Assembly (NCBI GenBank): GCA_014360655.1 | Contig: JACIXC010000009.1 | Location: forward strand, 62,001 to 126,000 | DNA: 64,000 nucleotides | Source of the DNA: Actinomycetota bacterium | GTDB lineage: Bacteria; Actinomycetota; Geothermincolia; Geothermincolales; RBG-13-55-18 | Direction of reading: 5' to 3' | Part shown: positions 7,698 to 15,444 of the stretch, one piece after another | How positions within the stretch are numbered: position 1 is the stretch's first letter | Layout: each line of letters starts with the position of its first letter | Program-made: the position numbers and the translations under genes | The notes under the pieces: generated by a model | Told to the model about the DNA's origin: nothing | Databases searched by the model: none | The model's input: the letters and a program-made list of their open reading frames with translations, nothing else

Positions 7698-8312
7698 CGT
7701 AGAAGATCCCTCGCTCCGGGGTCGGCGGTTCGCGGACCGTCGCGGGAATCCGCGTGAATCGGTAATACACGGTATCAGGTCCTCCCGCTCGAGGACGGCG
7801 TGCGGCTGCCCTTCGTGGCGCGCCGAGAGGCGTTGCACCCGGCCTGGATTCTTGGAAGCCGCCAGTCCCGGCCGGCGCTCCGGGGGTTGGAGGGGAGCGG
7901 CGGACCACCCCATCCTCCGCCGGCAAGGCGGGCAGGTTATCAAGAATGGAAAGCGGCAACGGGGAGCGGCGGCGGGAGGTGGCCTCCCACGGGGTAAGAT
8001 CCGTGGCCCACGACATGTCTCTATTGTCTCGGTGGGAAGCCTGTGCTAACATGATGCTACTTTTCCCACGGCCCGTAGTGGCGCGAGGGGCTTCACGGAA
8101 AGCGGGCTGTATTATCCGTCAGGAATCGGTCAAGACTACCGGCTGAACAACCCGGCTGAAAACCCGTGATAACGGTGATGGATCCGGCGACGGCCGGTAC
8201 CGAGGGCGTTTCGAGGTCTTCGCTGCCGACGCCGGGCACCGGGCTTCATCCGTGAAAGGCGGGCAAGACCGGTCGCGGGCAGCCGGTTTCACGGCCGGGA
8301 AGGGGGATGGCG
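7698..8312. other. Long leader/intergenic region before the PEP carboxylase gene
   Basis: About 615 bases without a supported gene; the short frames here lack ribosome sites and family features. It contains a good promoter (8024-8052), which would give a 5' untranslated leader of about 250 bases before the PEPC gene. The leader is rich in GCCGG/CCGGC complements (for example around 8160-8300), but I could not match it to a known riboswitch class. Confidence 0.5.
8024..8052 (+). promoter_or_regulatory. Promoter for the PEP carboxylase gene
   Basis: TTGTCT (8024-8029) and TAACAT (8047-8052) are separated by exactly 17 bases. It is the best sigma-70-like pair in the gap and points toward the PEPC gene, leaving a long untranslated leader. 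Confidence 0.5.
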
Positions 8313-9842
8313 ATGCGAAAAATCCCGAGGACCATGGCGACGCAGCACCCCGATAACGCGGCAAGCGCCTTCTGGCTGGGGAACAGCTTCATCGACAGCC
8401 GCGACGAGGTGAGGGAATGCGTGGTAGCCTTCGGCGAGCTGGGGTGCGACGAGTTCATGTGGGACTGGGAGGGCAAGTACGTCGACGAGGCGGTCATCGA
8501 GCGCGTTTTCGAGGAGAACTACTCCTTCTTCAAGAGAAAGGCCCTGGGGAGGGACATCTTTCTCACCTACCGCCTGCCCAACATATGGGTGGAGAAGGGG
8601 AGCTACCGCATCCTGCGCGCCTATGCCAACATCCTCACCGCCTGCGACATCGCCAGGGACGTGGGGTTGCATTCGCCCCCCGTCTTCGAGGTCATCCTCC
8701 CCATGACCACCTCGGCGGAGCAGCTCGTGTACCTGCAGACCAGCTTCGCGGAGATGGCGCGCCTGGTCAGGGAGGATCCGGAGAAGAGGATAGGGAGCGG
8801 GAACCCGGCGCTTATCGAAGTGATACCGCTGGTGGAGGACATCCCCGACATGCTGGGGATCGCGGACCTCATCCGCAGTTACGTGGCCCTTTACAGGAAG
8901 AGGGGCCTGGAAAAGATCAGGAAGCTCTCTTACCTGAGGCCCTTCATCGCCCGTTCGGACCCCGCCCTTAACTACGGGATGGTCTGCGCGGTCCTCGGCG
9001 TGAAGGTCGCCCTGGCGGGGGCTTACCGGGCGGCCAGCGAAAGCGGCATACGTGTTTTCCCCATCATAGGGTGCGGGAGCGTGCCCTTCCGCGGGAACCT
9101 GACGCCCGCCAGTGTCGGCCGCTTTCTCAAGGAATACTCCGGCATCAGCACGGCTACCGTCCAGTCGTCGTTCCGATACGATCATCCCGTGGAGGAGGCG
9201 GCCAGGGGCATCAGGACCCTCAAGAGGGAACTGGGGAAGCCGGTCGCCGCGGTGGAGATGGGCGGCGAGGAACGCCGGGAAGTGGAGAGGCTGCTCGGCA
9301 TCTTCAAGAAATATTACCGGGAGACCATCATGGGGGTGGCGCCGCTCATCAACGAGGCCTCGCGGCACGTGCCGCGGCGCAGGGAGAGGAGGCTGCACAC
9401 GGGGCTTTTCGGCTATTCCAGGAAGATGACCAGGGGGGTGCAGCTGCCGCGCGCCATCACCTTCACCGCTTCCCTCTATTCCCTGGGCATACCGCCGGAG
9501 ATCGTTGGAACGGGCAGGGCACTGCGCGAGGTGTACGACAAGGGGCTGAGCGAGGCGCTGAACCGCCATTACCGCAACCTGAAGCGGGACCTGCAGGACG
9601 CCTGCGCTTATGTGAACCGCGACAATATAACGCGCCTGCGGGACAGGTTACCCGTGCTGGCCGGGCTGGAGGAGGACCTGAAGTGGCTTGAAGGCGTGCT
9701 GGGCATCCCCACAGAGCCCACGGAAACCCCTCACCTCATCCACAAGAACATCACCTCGAACATACTTCTCCTGCTGGAGGAGGGCAGGGACGTTTCGGAG
9801 ATGGTGGAGGAAGCCGCCGTGCTCCGTCGCTTCCTCGGCTGA
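8313..9842 (+). CDS. ppcA: Archaeal-type phosphoenolpyruvate carboxylase
   Basis: 509 residues, about half the size of the usual bacterial PEPC and matching the compact archaeal-type family (PpcA/PEPcase_2). The hallmark N-terminus KIPRTMATQHPDN (residues 3-15) is intact. Conserved blocks include DEFMWDWEGKYVDE, FEVILPMTT, EVIPLVED and TVQSSFRYDH. It carboxylates PEP with bicarbonate to oxaloacetate, an anaplerotic step. The start is taken at the second ATG, six bases after a G-run; the ATG at 8307 touches that run. In bacteria this form is known from scattered clostridia and deep lineages, so its presence here suggests old transfer or lineage-specific retention. No neighbouring gene is functionally linked. 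Confidence 0.92.
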   Translation: MRKIPRTMATQHPDNAASAFWLGNSFIDSRDEVRECVVAFGELGCDEFMWDWEGKYVDEAVIERVFEENYSFFKRKALGRDIFLTYRLPNIWVEKGSYRILRAYANILTACDIARDVGLHSPPVFEVILPMTTSAEQLVYLQTSFAEMARLVREDPEKRIGSGNPALIEVIPLVEDIPDMLGIADLIRSYVALYRKRGLEKIRKLSYLRPFIARSDPALNYGMVCAVLGVKVALAGAYRAASESGIRVFPIIGCGSVPFRGNLTPASVGRFLKEYSGISTATVQSSFRYDHPVEEAARGIRTLKRELGKPVAAVEMGGEERREVERLLGIFKKYYRETIMGVAPLINEASRHVPRRRERRLHTGLFGYSRKMTRGVQLPRAITFTASLYSLGIPPEIVGTGRALREVYDKGLSEALNRHYRNLKRDLQDACAYVNRDNITRLRDRLPVLAGLEEDLKWLEGVLGIPTEPTETPHLIHKNITSNILLLLEEGRDVSEMVEEAAVLRRFLG

Positions 9843-9887
9843 GCCGCCGGACATACGCGGAGACCTTGCCCATGAGGGGTGTGGGGA

Positions 9888-9952
9888 GGCCGGGCCGCCG
9901 GGTAACGGTCTCGCTCGCAGGCTCGCTGCGACCGACCCTGTAGTTCCCCGGG
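9888..9952. repeat. REP-like interspersed repeat, single core copy
   Basis: About 65 bp beginning GGCCGGGCCGCCGGGTAAC and ending GTAGTTCCCCGGG. It is nearly identical to the cores at 35217-35283 and 35353-35419. The centre can form the hairpin TCGCAG-GCTCG-CTGCGA. It is intergenic, like the other copies. Confidence 0.8.
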
Positions 9953-10166
9953 CTGGGTGGTTGGAAATCCGGAGGCCGCTTGCGATGTCCCTCGCCCGAC
10001 CCCCGGACCCGGCCTGGCCATTTGCTGCGGTTTAAAGGTGTTCGATTTGTTTATCTGGAATAATATGTATAAAATGGATTGAGGATATGTGCATGGCCGT
10101 GGCTCGCGCTCTCGTCGCCGTACGGGTGCGGCGAAGGGGGTCGATGCGTCGAACCGAGGTACGGAC
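9953..10166 (+). promoter_or_regulatory. AT-rich upstream region of the DUF72 gene
   Basis: An AT-rich island (about 10031-10080) contains TAATAT (10061-10066) and TATAAA (10068-10073), with TTGTTT (10047-10052) upstream at a short 15-base spacing. A promoter here is likely but the exact boxes are uncertain. With 9843-9952 (which holds the REP-like copy), this is the whole gap between PEPC and the DUF72 gene. Confidence 0.35.
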
Positions 10167-10892
10167 TTGGAGTTAAAGGTCGGTTGCTGCGGTTTTCCAC
10201 AGGCACGCCAGATCTATTACCGGACCCTCCCGCTGGTAGAGATCCAGAAGACGTTTTACCAGCTGCCAAGGGTTAAGACCTCGCTTAAATGGCGCCAGGA
10301 AGCGCCCCCTCACTTCGAGTTCACCATCAAGGCCTGGCAGCTTATAACCCACCGTCCCTCCAGCCCCACCTACCGGCGCCTTACCCACCCCATACCGGAG
10401 GAGCTCAAGGAGGCGTACGGCTCCTTCAGGCCCACGCCCGAGAACTACGCCGCCTGGAGGGAGACCATGGAGGTCGCCCACGCCCTGGAGGCCGAGATAG
10501 TGGTCTTCCAGACGCCGCCGACCTTCGGCCCGGGGCCGAAGAACGTGGCGCAGATGCGCGAGTTCATGTCCACCATAGAGAGGGACGGCCTCCGGCTGGC
10601 ATGGGAGCCGCGGGGCTCCTGGAGCTCCGAGGAGGTGGGCAGGATATGCCGCGAACTGGACCTCATACACGTGGTCGACCCTTTCCAGGGGAGGGAGAAA
10701 TGGGGTTCCGTCATCTACTGGCGCCTGCACGGGATAGGGGGCTACAAGCACCGCTATACCGACCAGGAGCTGGGGAAGATCGTGACCATGCTCAAGAAGA
10801 GCAAGAAGAAGAAGGCATACGTCCTTTTCAACAACATCTTCATGTGGGAGGACGCTCAGCGCTTCCTGGAGATCTGGGGTAAGAGGGCCTGA
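10167..10892 (+). CDS. DUF72 (YecE-like) TIM-barrel protein
   Basis: 241 residues from a TTG six bases after GAGGT; the homologous part starts exactly there (KVGCCGFP). A longer ATG frame at 10089 adds only low-complexity arginine-rich sequence. DUF72 features include the N-terminal GCCGF, EIQKTFYQLPRVKTSLKW, FEFTIKAWQ, the helix with PENYAAWRET, VVFQTPPTF, LAWEPRGSW and the C-terminal YVLFNNIFMWEDA. The family is widespread and conserved, but its reaction is unproven. No operon partner is evident. Confidence 0.85.
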   Translation: MELKVGCCGFPQARQIYYRTLPLVEIQKTFYQLPRVKTSLKWRQEAPPHFEFTIKAWQLITHRPSSPTYRRLTHPIPEELKEAYGSFRPTPENYAAWRETMEVAHALEAEIVVFQTPPTFGPGPKNVAQMREFMSTIERDGLRLAWEPRGSWSSEEVGRICRELDLIHVVDPFQGREKWGSVIYWRLHGIGGYKHRYTDQELGKIVTMLKKSKKKKAYVLFNNIFMWEDAQRFLEIWGKRA

Positions 10893-10937
10893 TCCTGAAG
10901 TGGTCCGTGGGGGCCGGTTACCCCCTTCTTCCTCGCC

Positions 10938-10957
10938 GCGGGGATGCCCATCCCCGC
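10938..10957. terminator. Hairpin between convergent genes
   Basis: GCGGGGAT-GCCC-ATCCCCGC is a perfect 8-bp stem with a four-base loop, midway between the convergent DUF72 and HEPN genes. It has no T-tract; a bidirectional transcript end is plausible. Confidence 0.5.
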
Positions 10958-10985
10958 CGGGCGAATGCGGGCAGGAGGGTTTCCT

Positions 10986-11414
10986 TCACTCGCGCCCGCC
11001 CCGGTGCGAGCCGCCCCCGCCCGTCTCGAGGACTCTCGATATCTCCAGCAAGAAGGCCCTTGCATCATTCAGGCACGCCGACGTCGTCAGGGGATCCGCC
11101 TCCATCTCCCCCGATACGGCCACCCTGTAGTAGAGGTCGCGCACGATGACGAGGGCGCGCCGGTTCCCTGGGCTCAGGCCCATGGAGAGAGCCGCCTCCC
11201 GGAAACGCTCCACCACGTCATCCCATCCCGCGATCTCCTCGTGCCTCCCGCTCAAGGCCGCCCTCGCCGCGTAGAGCATGGCCAGGAACGAGTTGGTGAT
11301 GGCTTCCTCGTGGAGTCCCCCCAGCATCATCTCCTCCGCCGCGCCCAGGGCCATCCCGGCCTGCTCCAGCCAGGCATCCCTCTGCGCTTCCTGGTCCCAC
11401 GGGTCTTCCGTCAC
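10986..11414 (-). CDS. HEPN-domain protein (UPF0332-like), solitary
   Basis: 142 residues from a GTG start with GGGAGG eleven bases upstream. The helical core EEAITNSFLAMLYAARAALSGRH, a middle helix and the C-terminal LYYRVAVSG...ACLNDARAFLLEISRVL match the HEPN/UPF0332 layout, in which an N-terminal helical hairpin is followed by an R/Y-rich helix and a last amphipathic helix. Many HEPN proteins are RNases or toxins paired with MNT nucleotidyltransferase antitoxins. No MNT gene is adjacent and the best RX4-6H candidate (R-A-A-L-S-G-R-H) lies in the middle of the protein. It could be an orphan toxin-like domain or a house-keeping HEPN. Confidence 0.65.
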   Translation of the reverse strand: MTEDPWDQEAQRDAWLEQAGMALGAAEEMMLGGLHEEAITNSFLAMLYAARAALSGRHEEIAGWDDVVERFREAALSMGLSPGNRRALVIVRDLYYRVAVSGEMEADPLTTSACLNDARAFLLEISRVLETGGGGSHRGGRE

Positions 11415-11909
11415 TTCCCGTCCGTCCTCCCGATACTCTTCCTTCCGGGGCCTTTCCTTCCGGCGCCCCTCCTTCCGACACCTCTCGATATATCGCGTGC
11501 CGGGCTACGGCCCGATACACGACGCGGCCCGTCACGACGCTTGACCCACGTCCCATCCCCCACATCCCCTATTCTCTCACCTGGAGACGTCGCTGTCCCG
11601 GCAGTCCCGCACCGGGCCCGGGTCCCCGGACCAAACCGGCATTCCCGGACAAGGCGGGAGCTGGCGCGATCGCAACCGGATTGGCCATCGCTCACGCGCC
11701 CTTCTTGCCGGGACGGGTACGGGCACATGGATGCCGCGGGAACGCGACTGGCATATAATCTGGTGGGCGACTACGTCGCGGGCGCCGGCCCGACTTAGCG
11801 GCCTGCGGACGACGGTTCTGGAGGGTCCGGGAAGCGACGTCCCGGGGCCTGTGCAAGAATGGGTGAATGCGAGGCGGGAGTGTGGACCCGAGGAGGAAGG
11901 CGGCGAGCG
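11415..11909. other. Intergenic region between HEPN gene and dapF-like gene
   Basis: About 495 bases between divergently oriented genes. Open frames here are compositional and have no family features. I see no convincing promoter pair; GGCATATAATC (around 11750) contains TATAAT, a possible -10 for the dapF-like gene. AGGAGG at 11891-11896 is the nearest ribosome site to dapF. Confidence 0.4.
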
Positions 11910-12773
11910 GTGGAGTTCTTCAAGTATCACAGCCTGGGCAACGACTTCATCCTGCTTAACGCGATGGAGGCGCCGCTCCGCCTGCCCCCCGAGGACATCC
12001 GCGACCTGTGCGACCGCCACCGGGGTATCGGCGGGGACGGCATAATCATGATCGAACCCTCTGCGAAGGCGGTCTGCCGCATGGTCAACTACAACCCCGA
12101 CGCCAGCGAGGCGGACGTGAGCGGCAACGGGCTGCGCTGCCTGGCCAAGCACCTCTATGACACGGGTTTCTTCCCGCACAGCGTCATGGAGGTGGAAACG
12201 CCTTCCGGGATCCGCGAGGTGCGGGTGCACGTGGCGGTGGGGAGGGTGGGCACAATAGAGGTGAACATGGGAAAGCCCGACTTTCGCCGCAGCTCCATAC
12301 CCATGAAAGGAGAGGGCGAGGAGGCGGTGGACATACCCATCCCGGTGGGTGAAACCGTGCTGTCGGCGACCTGCCTCTCCATGGGAACCCCCCACTGCGT
12401 CATCTTCGTGAACGATCTCGTAGCCACGCCGGTGAGCGAATTGGGGCCGCGGGTGGAGAACCATCCCCTCTTTCCCCTGAGGGTGAACGCGGAGTTCGCG
12501 CAGGTGATCGACGTCTCGGAGATGAGGTTGCGATCCTGGGAGAGGGGCGCCGGCGAAACGCTGGCCAGCGCCGCGGGCGCCTCGGCGGCGGTGGCTGCCG
12601 CCCTGCGCACCGGCAGGTGCAAGAGGAAGGTGCATGTGCAGCTCCCCGGCGGCCTCATGGAGGTGGAGGTGAACGACGCGGGCGAGGTGCTCACGCGGGG
12701 GACGGCGCGACGCGTCTTCCGGGGTATCCTGGACGAGGACTGGCGGGAAAGGAGTCGCCTCTTCCTCGCATAA
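11910..12773 (+). CDS. dapF: Diaminopimelate epimerase homologue with both catalytic Cys replaced by Ser
   Basis: 287 residues. The fold markers are clear: FFKYHSLGNDFILL at the start, GGDG (41-44), YNPDASEADVSGNGLRC (61-77), NAEFAQVI and ERGAGETLASAAGASA (about 211-226). In DapF the two catalytic bases are cysteines in (E)xxCGNGxRC and GETxACGTGAC. Here they are Ser71 (AGC, 12120-12122) and Ser220 (AGC, 12567-12569), and the adjacent glycines also differ. Classical cofactor-independent racemisation of LL-DAP is therefore doubtful: it may be a paralogue with another substrate, a binding protein, or an enzyme using serines. The GTG start is set by homology; an AGGAGG lies 13 bases upstream. 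The gene stands alone. Confidence 0.8.
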   Translation: MEFFKYHSLGNDFILLNAMEAPLRLPPEDIRDLCDRHRGIGGDGIIMIEPSAKAVCRMVNYNPDASEADVSGNGLRCLAKHLYDTGFFPHSVMEVETPSGIREVRVHVAVGRVGTIEVNMGKPDFRRSSIPMKGEGEEAVDIPIPVGETVLSATCLSMGTPHCVIFVNDLVATPVSELGPRVENHPLFPLRVNAEFAQVIDVSEMRLRSWERGAGETLASAAGASAAVAAALRTGRCKRKVHVQLPGGLMEVEVNDAGEVLTRGTARRVFRGILDEDWRERSRLFLA

Positions 12774-12798
12774 CCCCCCGAACCCCCCGAACCCCCCG
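12772..12798. repeat. Three tandem copies of AACCCCCCG
   Basis: A perfect 9-bp tandem repeat starting inside the stop codon of the dapF-like gene. It may simply be slippage; no function is proposed. Confidence 0.7.
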
Positions 12799-13077
12799 AT
12801 GGTGCACATGTGATCAACGCCCGCTCCCTAACCGCGCCACCGGCACCATCCCCCTTCCTCGCGCGGGTTCTTCCCACCGTTTCGGTTCACGCCGGACTCA
12901 ACACCTTTCCACATCCGGGTACGGACTCCTCGATGCCATGTCAGGCATCCCTTGAGACAGACGCGTCTTATGGCAACACGACCTCCGGGCGTAGTAGAAG
13001 GGGTAACGTCCCTGGGCGGCGAAAGATGCTCTAGCGACCCGGAAGATATAAAGTGATCCGGGAGGTATGTTGAGGGG
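12799..13077. other. Region upstream of mscL
   Basis: No gene seen. It contains the 10-bp palindrome AGACGCGTCT (12959-12968). GGGAGG (13060-13065) and a G-rich run serve the mscL start. No strong promoter pair is evident. Confidence 0.35.
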
Positions 13078-13392
13078 GTGTTGAGGTTGAAGGGTTTTAT
13101 CGATTTCATACGCAAGCAGGGAGTAGTGGGCCTTGCCATCGGCTTCATCGTAGGCGGCGCGGCCAAGGTGGTCGTCGATGCGCTGGTCTCCGACCTGATC
13201 AACCCCATCATCGGTGCCCTCGTGGGCAAGGGCAGCCTGGACACCCTGACCTTCAAGATCGGGGATGCCGTGTTCAGTTACGGCCACTTTATAGGCATCG
13301 TCATCACCTTCATCATCATACTCGCCGTGGTATACCTGATCTTCAAGGTCCTGCGCCTCGAGAGGCTGGACCTCGAGGAAGAAGAGGACTGA
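13078..13392 (+). CDS. mscL: Large-conductance mechanosensitive channel, short form
   Basis: 104 residues, GTG start. The N-terminal amphipathic helix (LKGFIDFIRKQG) leads into TM1 (VVGLAIGFIVGGAAKVVVDALVSDLINPIIGAL), a short periplasmic loop (GKGSLDTLTFKIGDAVFSYG) and TM2 (HFIGIVITFIIILAVVYLIFKVLRL). This is the MscL plan. The protein ends right after TM2 with an acidic DLEEEED tail, so the usual cytoplasmic helical bundle is nearly absent. The N-terminal Asn/Asp of the canonical GNVVDLAVG are replaced. It should still form an osmotic safety valve in the membrane, but gating may differ. Confidence 0.82.
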   Translation: MLRLKGFIDFIRKQGVVGLAIGFIVGGAAKVVVDALVSDLINPIIGALVGKGSLDTLTFKIGDAVFSYGHFIGIVITFIIILAVVYLIFKVLRLERLDLEEEED

Positions 13393-13401
13393 GCAACGGA
13401 A

Positions 13402-13511
13402 GGTAGAGAAGGTCACGAGGCAAGGTCGAGAGGACCCCACCTGACCGGGTCTTGACCGGCTGGTTCGCAACCGACCGCCGCAGGGGCAGGGGAGGCGGAA
13501 CCTTCTCTACC
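13402..13511. other. 110-bp block bounded by a perfect 12-bp inverted repeat
   Basis: GGTAGAGAAGGT (13402-13413) pairs perfectly with ACCTTCTCTACC (13500-13511). Inside, GACCC/GGGTC (about 13434-13451) and GGTT-CGC-AACC (about 13462-13472) could form further hairpins, giving a closed multi-branched fold. A second GGTTCGCAAC lies just outside (about 13537). It sits between the convergent mscL and radical SAM genes. It could be a structured RNA, a read-through terminator or a tiny non-autonomous element. Confidence 0.55.
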
Positions 13512-13636
13512 CCCACCTTATATGGTTTTCGCTGACAGGTTCGCAACTCCCGACCCGGTGCGGATTTTTCCTGCCCGTGAACGTGATCCTGGTCTTGCCC
13601 CTTCTCATCCGGACAGGGGCCGACCCCGCATCATCC

Positions 13637-15109
13637 TCACTTCATCTCCGGGCGGGGCGGTGCGGCTTTCAGTTCCTTTACGGGAGTCGGTGTGTCATCA
13701 TCCCTATCCTTGGGGCGGAAATGCCGCTCCTTGAGGTCCTTGAGGAACTGCTTGTTGCGCGCCTGCCAGCGGCTGATGGTGTGATGGGCGTAAGCGTAGA
13801 TGGCGAAATCCCACCAGCGGAAGAGAAGGCCGAGCTTCCAGCACTGCCAGAGGGAATAGAAACGACGCATGGACCGTATGGACCCCTCCTTCTGCAACTG
13901 GTAAGGGGTCATGTTGCGCGGCTTGAAGACCACGTGGTGGCCGCTGTATTTCGACCAGTCCTCCACCAGTATCCGCCCCTGGCGCCACAGCTCGTCGAAG
14001 GTCTCCGTTCCCGGCAGGGGGGTTAGGACCAGGAACTGCACCGTGTCTATCTTGAGCTTGCGCGCGAAGCGGACGGTCTCGCGGATGGTGCTCACGTCGT
14101 CCTCGTCGGAACCGAGGACGAACATGCCGTGCACCCTGATCTTGTAGGAATGCAGGACATCCACCGCCTCCGCAATCTCCTGCACCGTCTGCTCCTTGCG
14201 GTAAAGCTCCAGCGTGCGCGGATTTATGGACTCCAGGCCCAGGTAGAGGAAGAGGCAGCCGCTGTCGCGCATGAGCTCGAGCAGCTCCCGGTCGCGTATC
14301 ACGTGTACGGTAGCCTGGGCCGTCCATCTCACCTTGATGCCGCGCTCGAGCATCCCCCGCAGGAGCTCCTTGGTGCGCCGGGTGCTGGCGGTGAAATTAT
14401 CGTCGTAGAAGAATATGCTGGCGCGGGGGTTGCGCCGGTGCAGCATCTCGAGCTCGCGCAGCACGTCCTCGGTCTCCCGGAAGCGATAGCGGCGGCCGAA
14501 CATCTTGGTGACGGAGCAGAACTTGCAGTTGTGCGGGCACCCCCTGCTGGTCATGACGGGAATGATGGGTATCTTCTCGAAGTTGTGTATGAGGGTGAGA
14601 TCGGGCCAGGGGAGGTCGTCGAGGTTCTCCACCCGGGGGGCGCCGGGATTGTGGACCAGCACGTCCTCCTCACCCTTTTTCCGGTAGGACATGCCGGGGA
14701 TGTCGCTGAAGTCATCCTCGCCGGCCCGCAGCCTCCTCACCAGTTCCACGAAGGCGTACTCACCCTCGCCTCGGATGACGAAGTCAGCGCCCTTGCGCAG
14801 GGCTTCCTCGGGGAGGAAGGTCACGTGAGGCCCCCCCATGACCACCGGGGAGGACGATTCGCGCTTCACGCGCTCCAGGATTGCGTACGCCTCGGGGGCG
14901 GTGGTGGTGATGGTGGATATGCCGACCAGGTCGGCCGCCAGCACGTCCTCCCACGGCAGTCCGCCGAGCTCCTGGAAATATATCGTGGGCCTGATGCCGA
15001 GCTCGCGCTCGAGCATGGCGCCGAGCAGCGGCAGCCCCAGGCGCGGCAGCTTGAACTTGGAATAGACGTGCACGCCGGGCGACCGCGGCTCGATGAGAAC
15101 CACCTTCAT
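13637..15109 (-). CDS. B12-binding-domain radical SAM protein
   Basis: 490 residues. An N-terminal B12-binding-like Rossmann domain (MKVVLIEPRSPGV..., with VVMGGPHVTFLPEEAL and FVIRGEGEYAFVELVRRL) precedes the radical SAM core with RGCPHNCKFC (CxxxCxxC) and then FYDDNFTAS, LYLGLESINP, GMFVLGSDEDD and TPLPGTETFDEL. The layout is that of the BchE/HpnJ/HpnP-like class, which carries out methylations, cyclisations and oxygen-free oxidations, often on lipids or tetrapyrroles. The basic, aromatic C-terminus (CWKLGLLFRWWDFAIYAYAHHTISRW) suggests membrane association. The 19-codon upstream extension is rejected because the B12 domain begins at this Met. Substrate unknown. Confidence 0.88.
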   Translation of the reverse strand: MKVVLIEPRSPGVHVYSKFKLPRLGLPLLGAMLERELGIRPTIYFQELGGLPWEDVLAADLVGISTITTTAPEAYAILERVKRESSSPVVMGGPHVTFLPEEALRKGADFVIRGEGEYAFVELVRRLRAGEDDFSDIPGMSYRKKGEEDVLVHNPGAPRVENLDDLPWPDLTLIHNFEKIPIIPVMTSRGCPHNCKFCSVTKMFGRRYRFRETEDVLRELEMLHRRNPRASIFFYDDNFTASTRRTKELLRGMLERGIKVRWTAQATVHVIRDRELLELMRDSGCLFLYLGLESINPRTLELYRKEQTVQEIAEAVDVLHSYKIRVHGMFVLGSDEDDVSTIRETVRFARKLKIDTVQFLVLTPLPGTETFDELWRQGRILVEDWSKYSGHHVVFKPRNMTPYQLQKEGSIRSMRRFYSLWQCWKLGLLFRWWDFAIYAYAHHTISRWQARNKQFLKDLKERHFRPKDRDDDTPTPVKELKAAPPRPEMK

Positions 15110-15444
15110 CTCCGTGCCTTTCTCTCCCGTGTCCGCGGGGGTGGCTCCGCGGGGACTTCCCCGCACAACGGTTTACGCCGGCTCGACTCGCACCCGCGTA
15201 ACTCGTACCCACCCGACAACATGCACCCGCTCATCTTAACCCACTCAACAACGTATACCCACTCGGCAAGCGAATTAACCCACTTCACGAGCCGCTTCTT
15301 GCCGTGGTCGCGAAGCGCGGCGGCGTCAATATATTAACCCCACCGTCCCTCGCAGGTTACCGTACGGCGTTCCCGCCGCTTCTGCTCTATAATAGGGACA
15401 TCAGGGTGGAAAGGAAAGGCTTGGCATGGAACGGGGGCGACGTC
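15110..15444. other. Divergent intergenic region with ACCC(A/G)C repeats
   Basis: Between the radical SAM gene and the response regulator. Six ACCC(A/G)C motifs start at 15192, 15207, 15225, 15239, 15257 and 15278, spaced 14-21 bp, and three extend to ACCCACTC/T. A consensus -10 TATAAT (15388-15393) faces the response regulator; its -35 region is poor. Confidence 0.5.

Noticed and set aside
13460-13475. tRNA T-arm-like GGTTCGCAACC
   Set aside because: No acceptor stem, anticodon arm or D-arm of tRNA size could be built around it; it is better read as part of the 13402-13511 inverted-repeat block.
15106-15288. Minus-strand ORF translating the ACCCAC repeats (EWV-like units)
   Set aside because: No start signal and the apparent protein repeat is only the DNA repeat read in frame; it overlaps the start region of the radical SAM gene.
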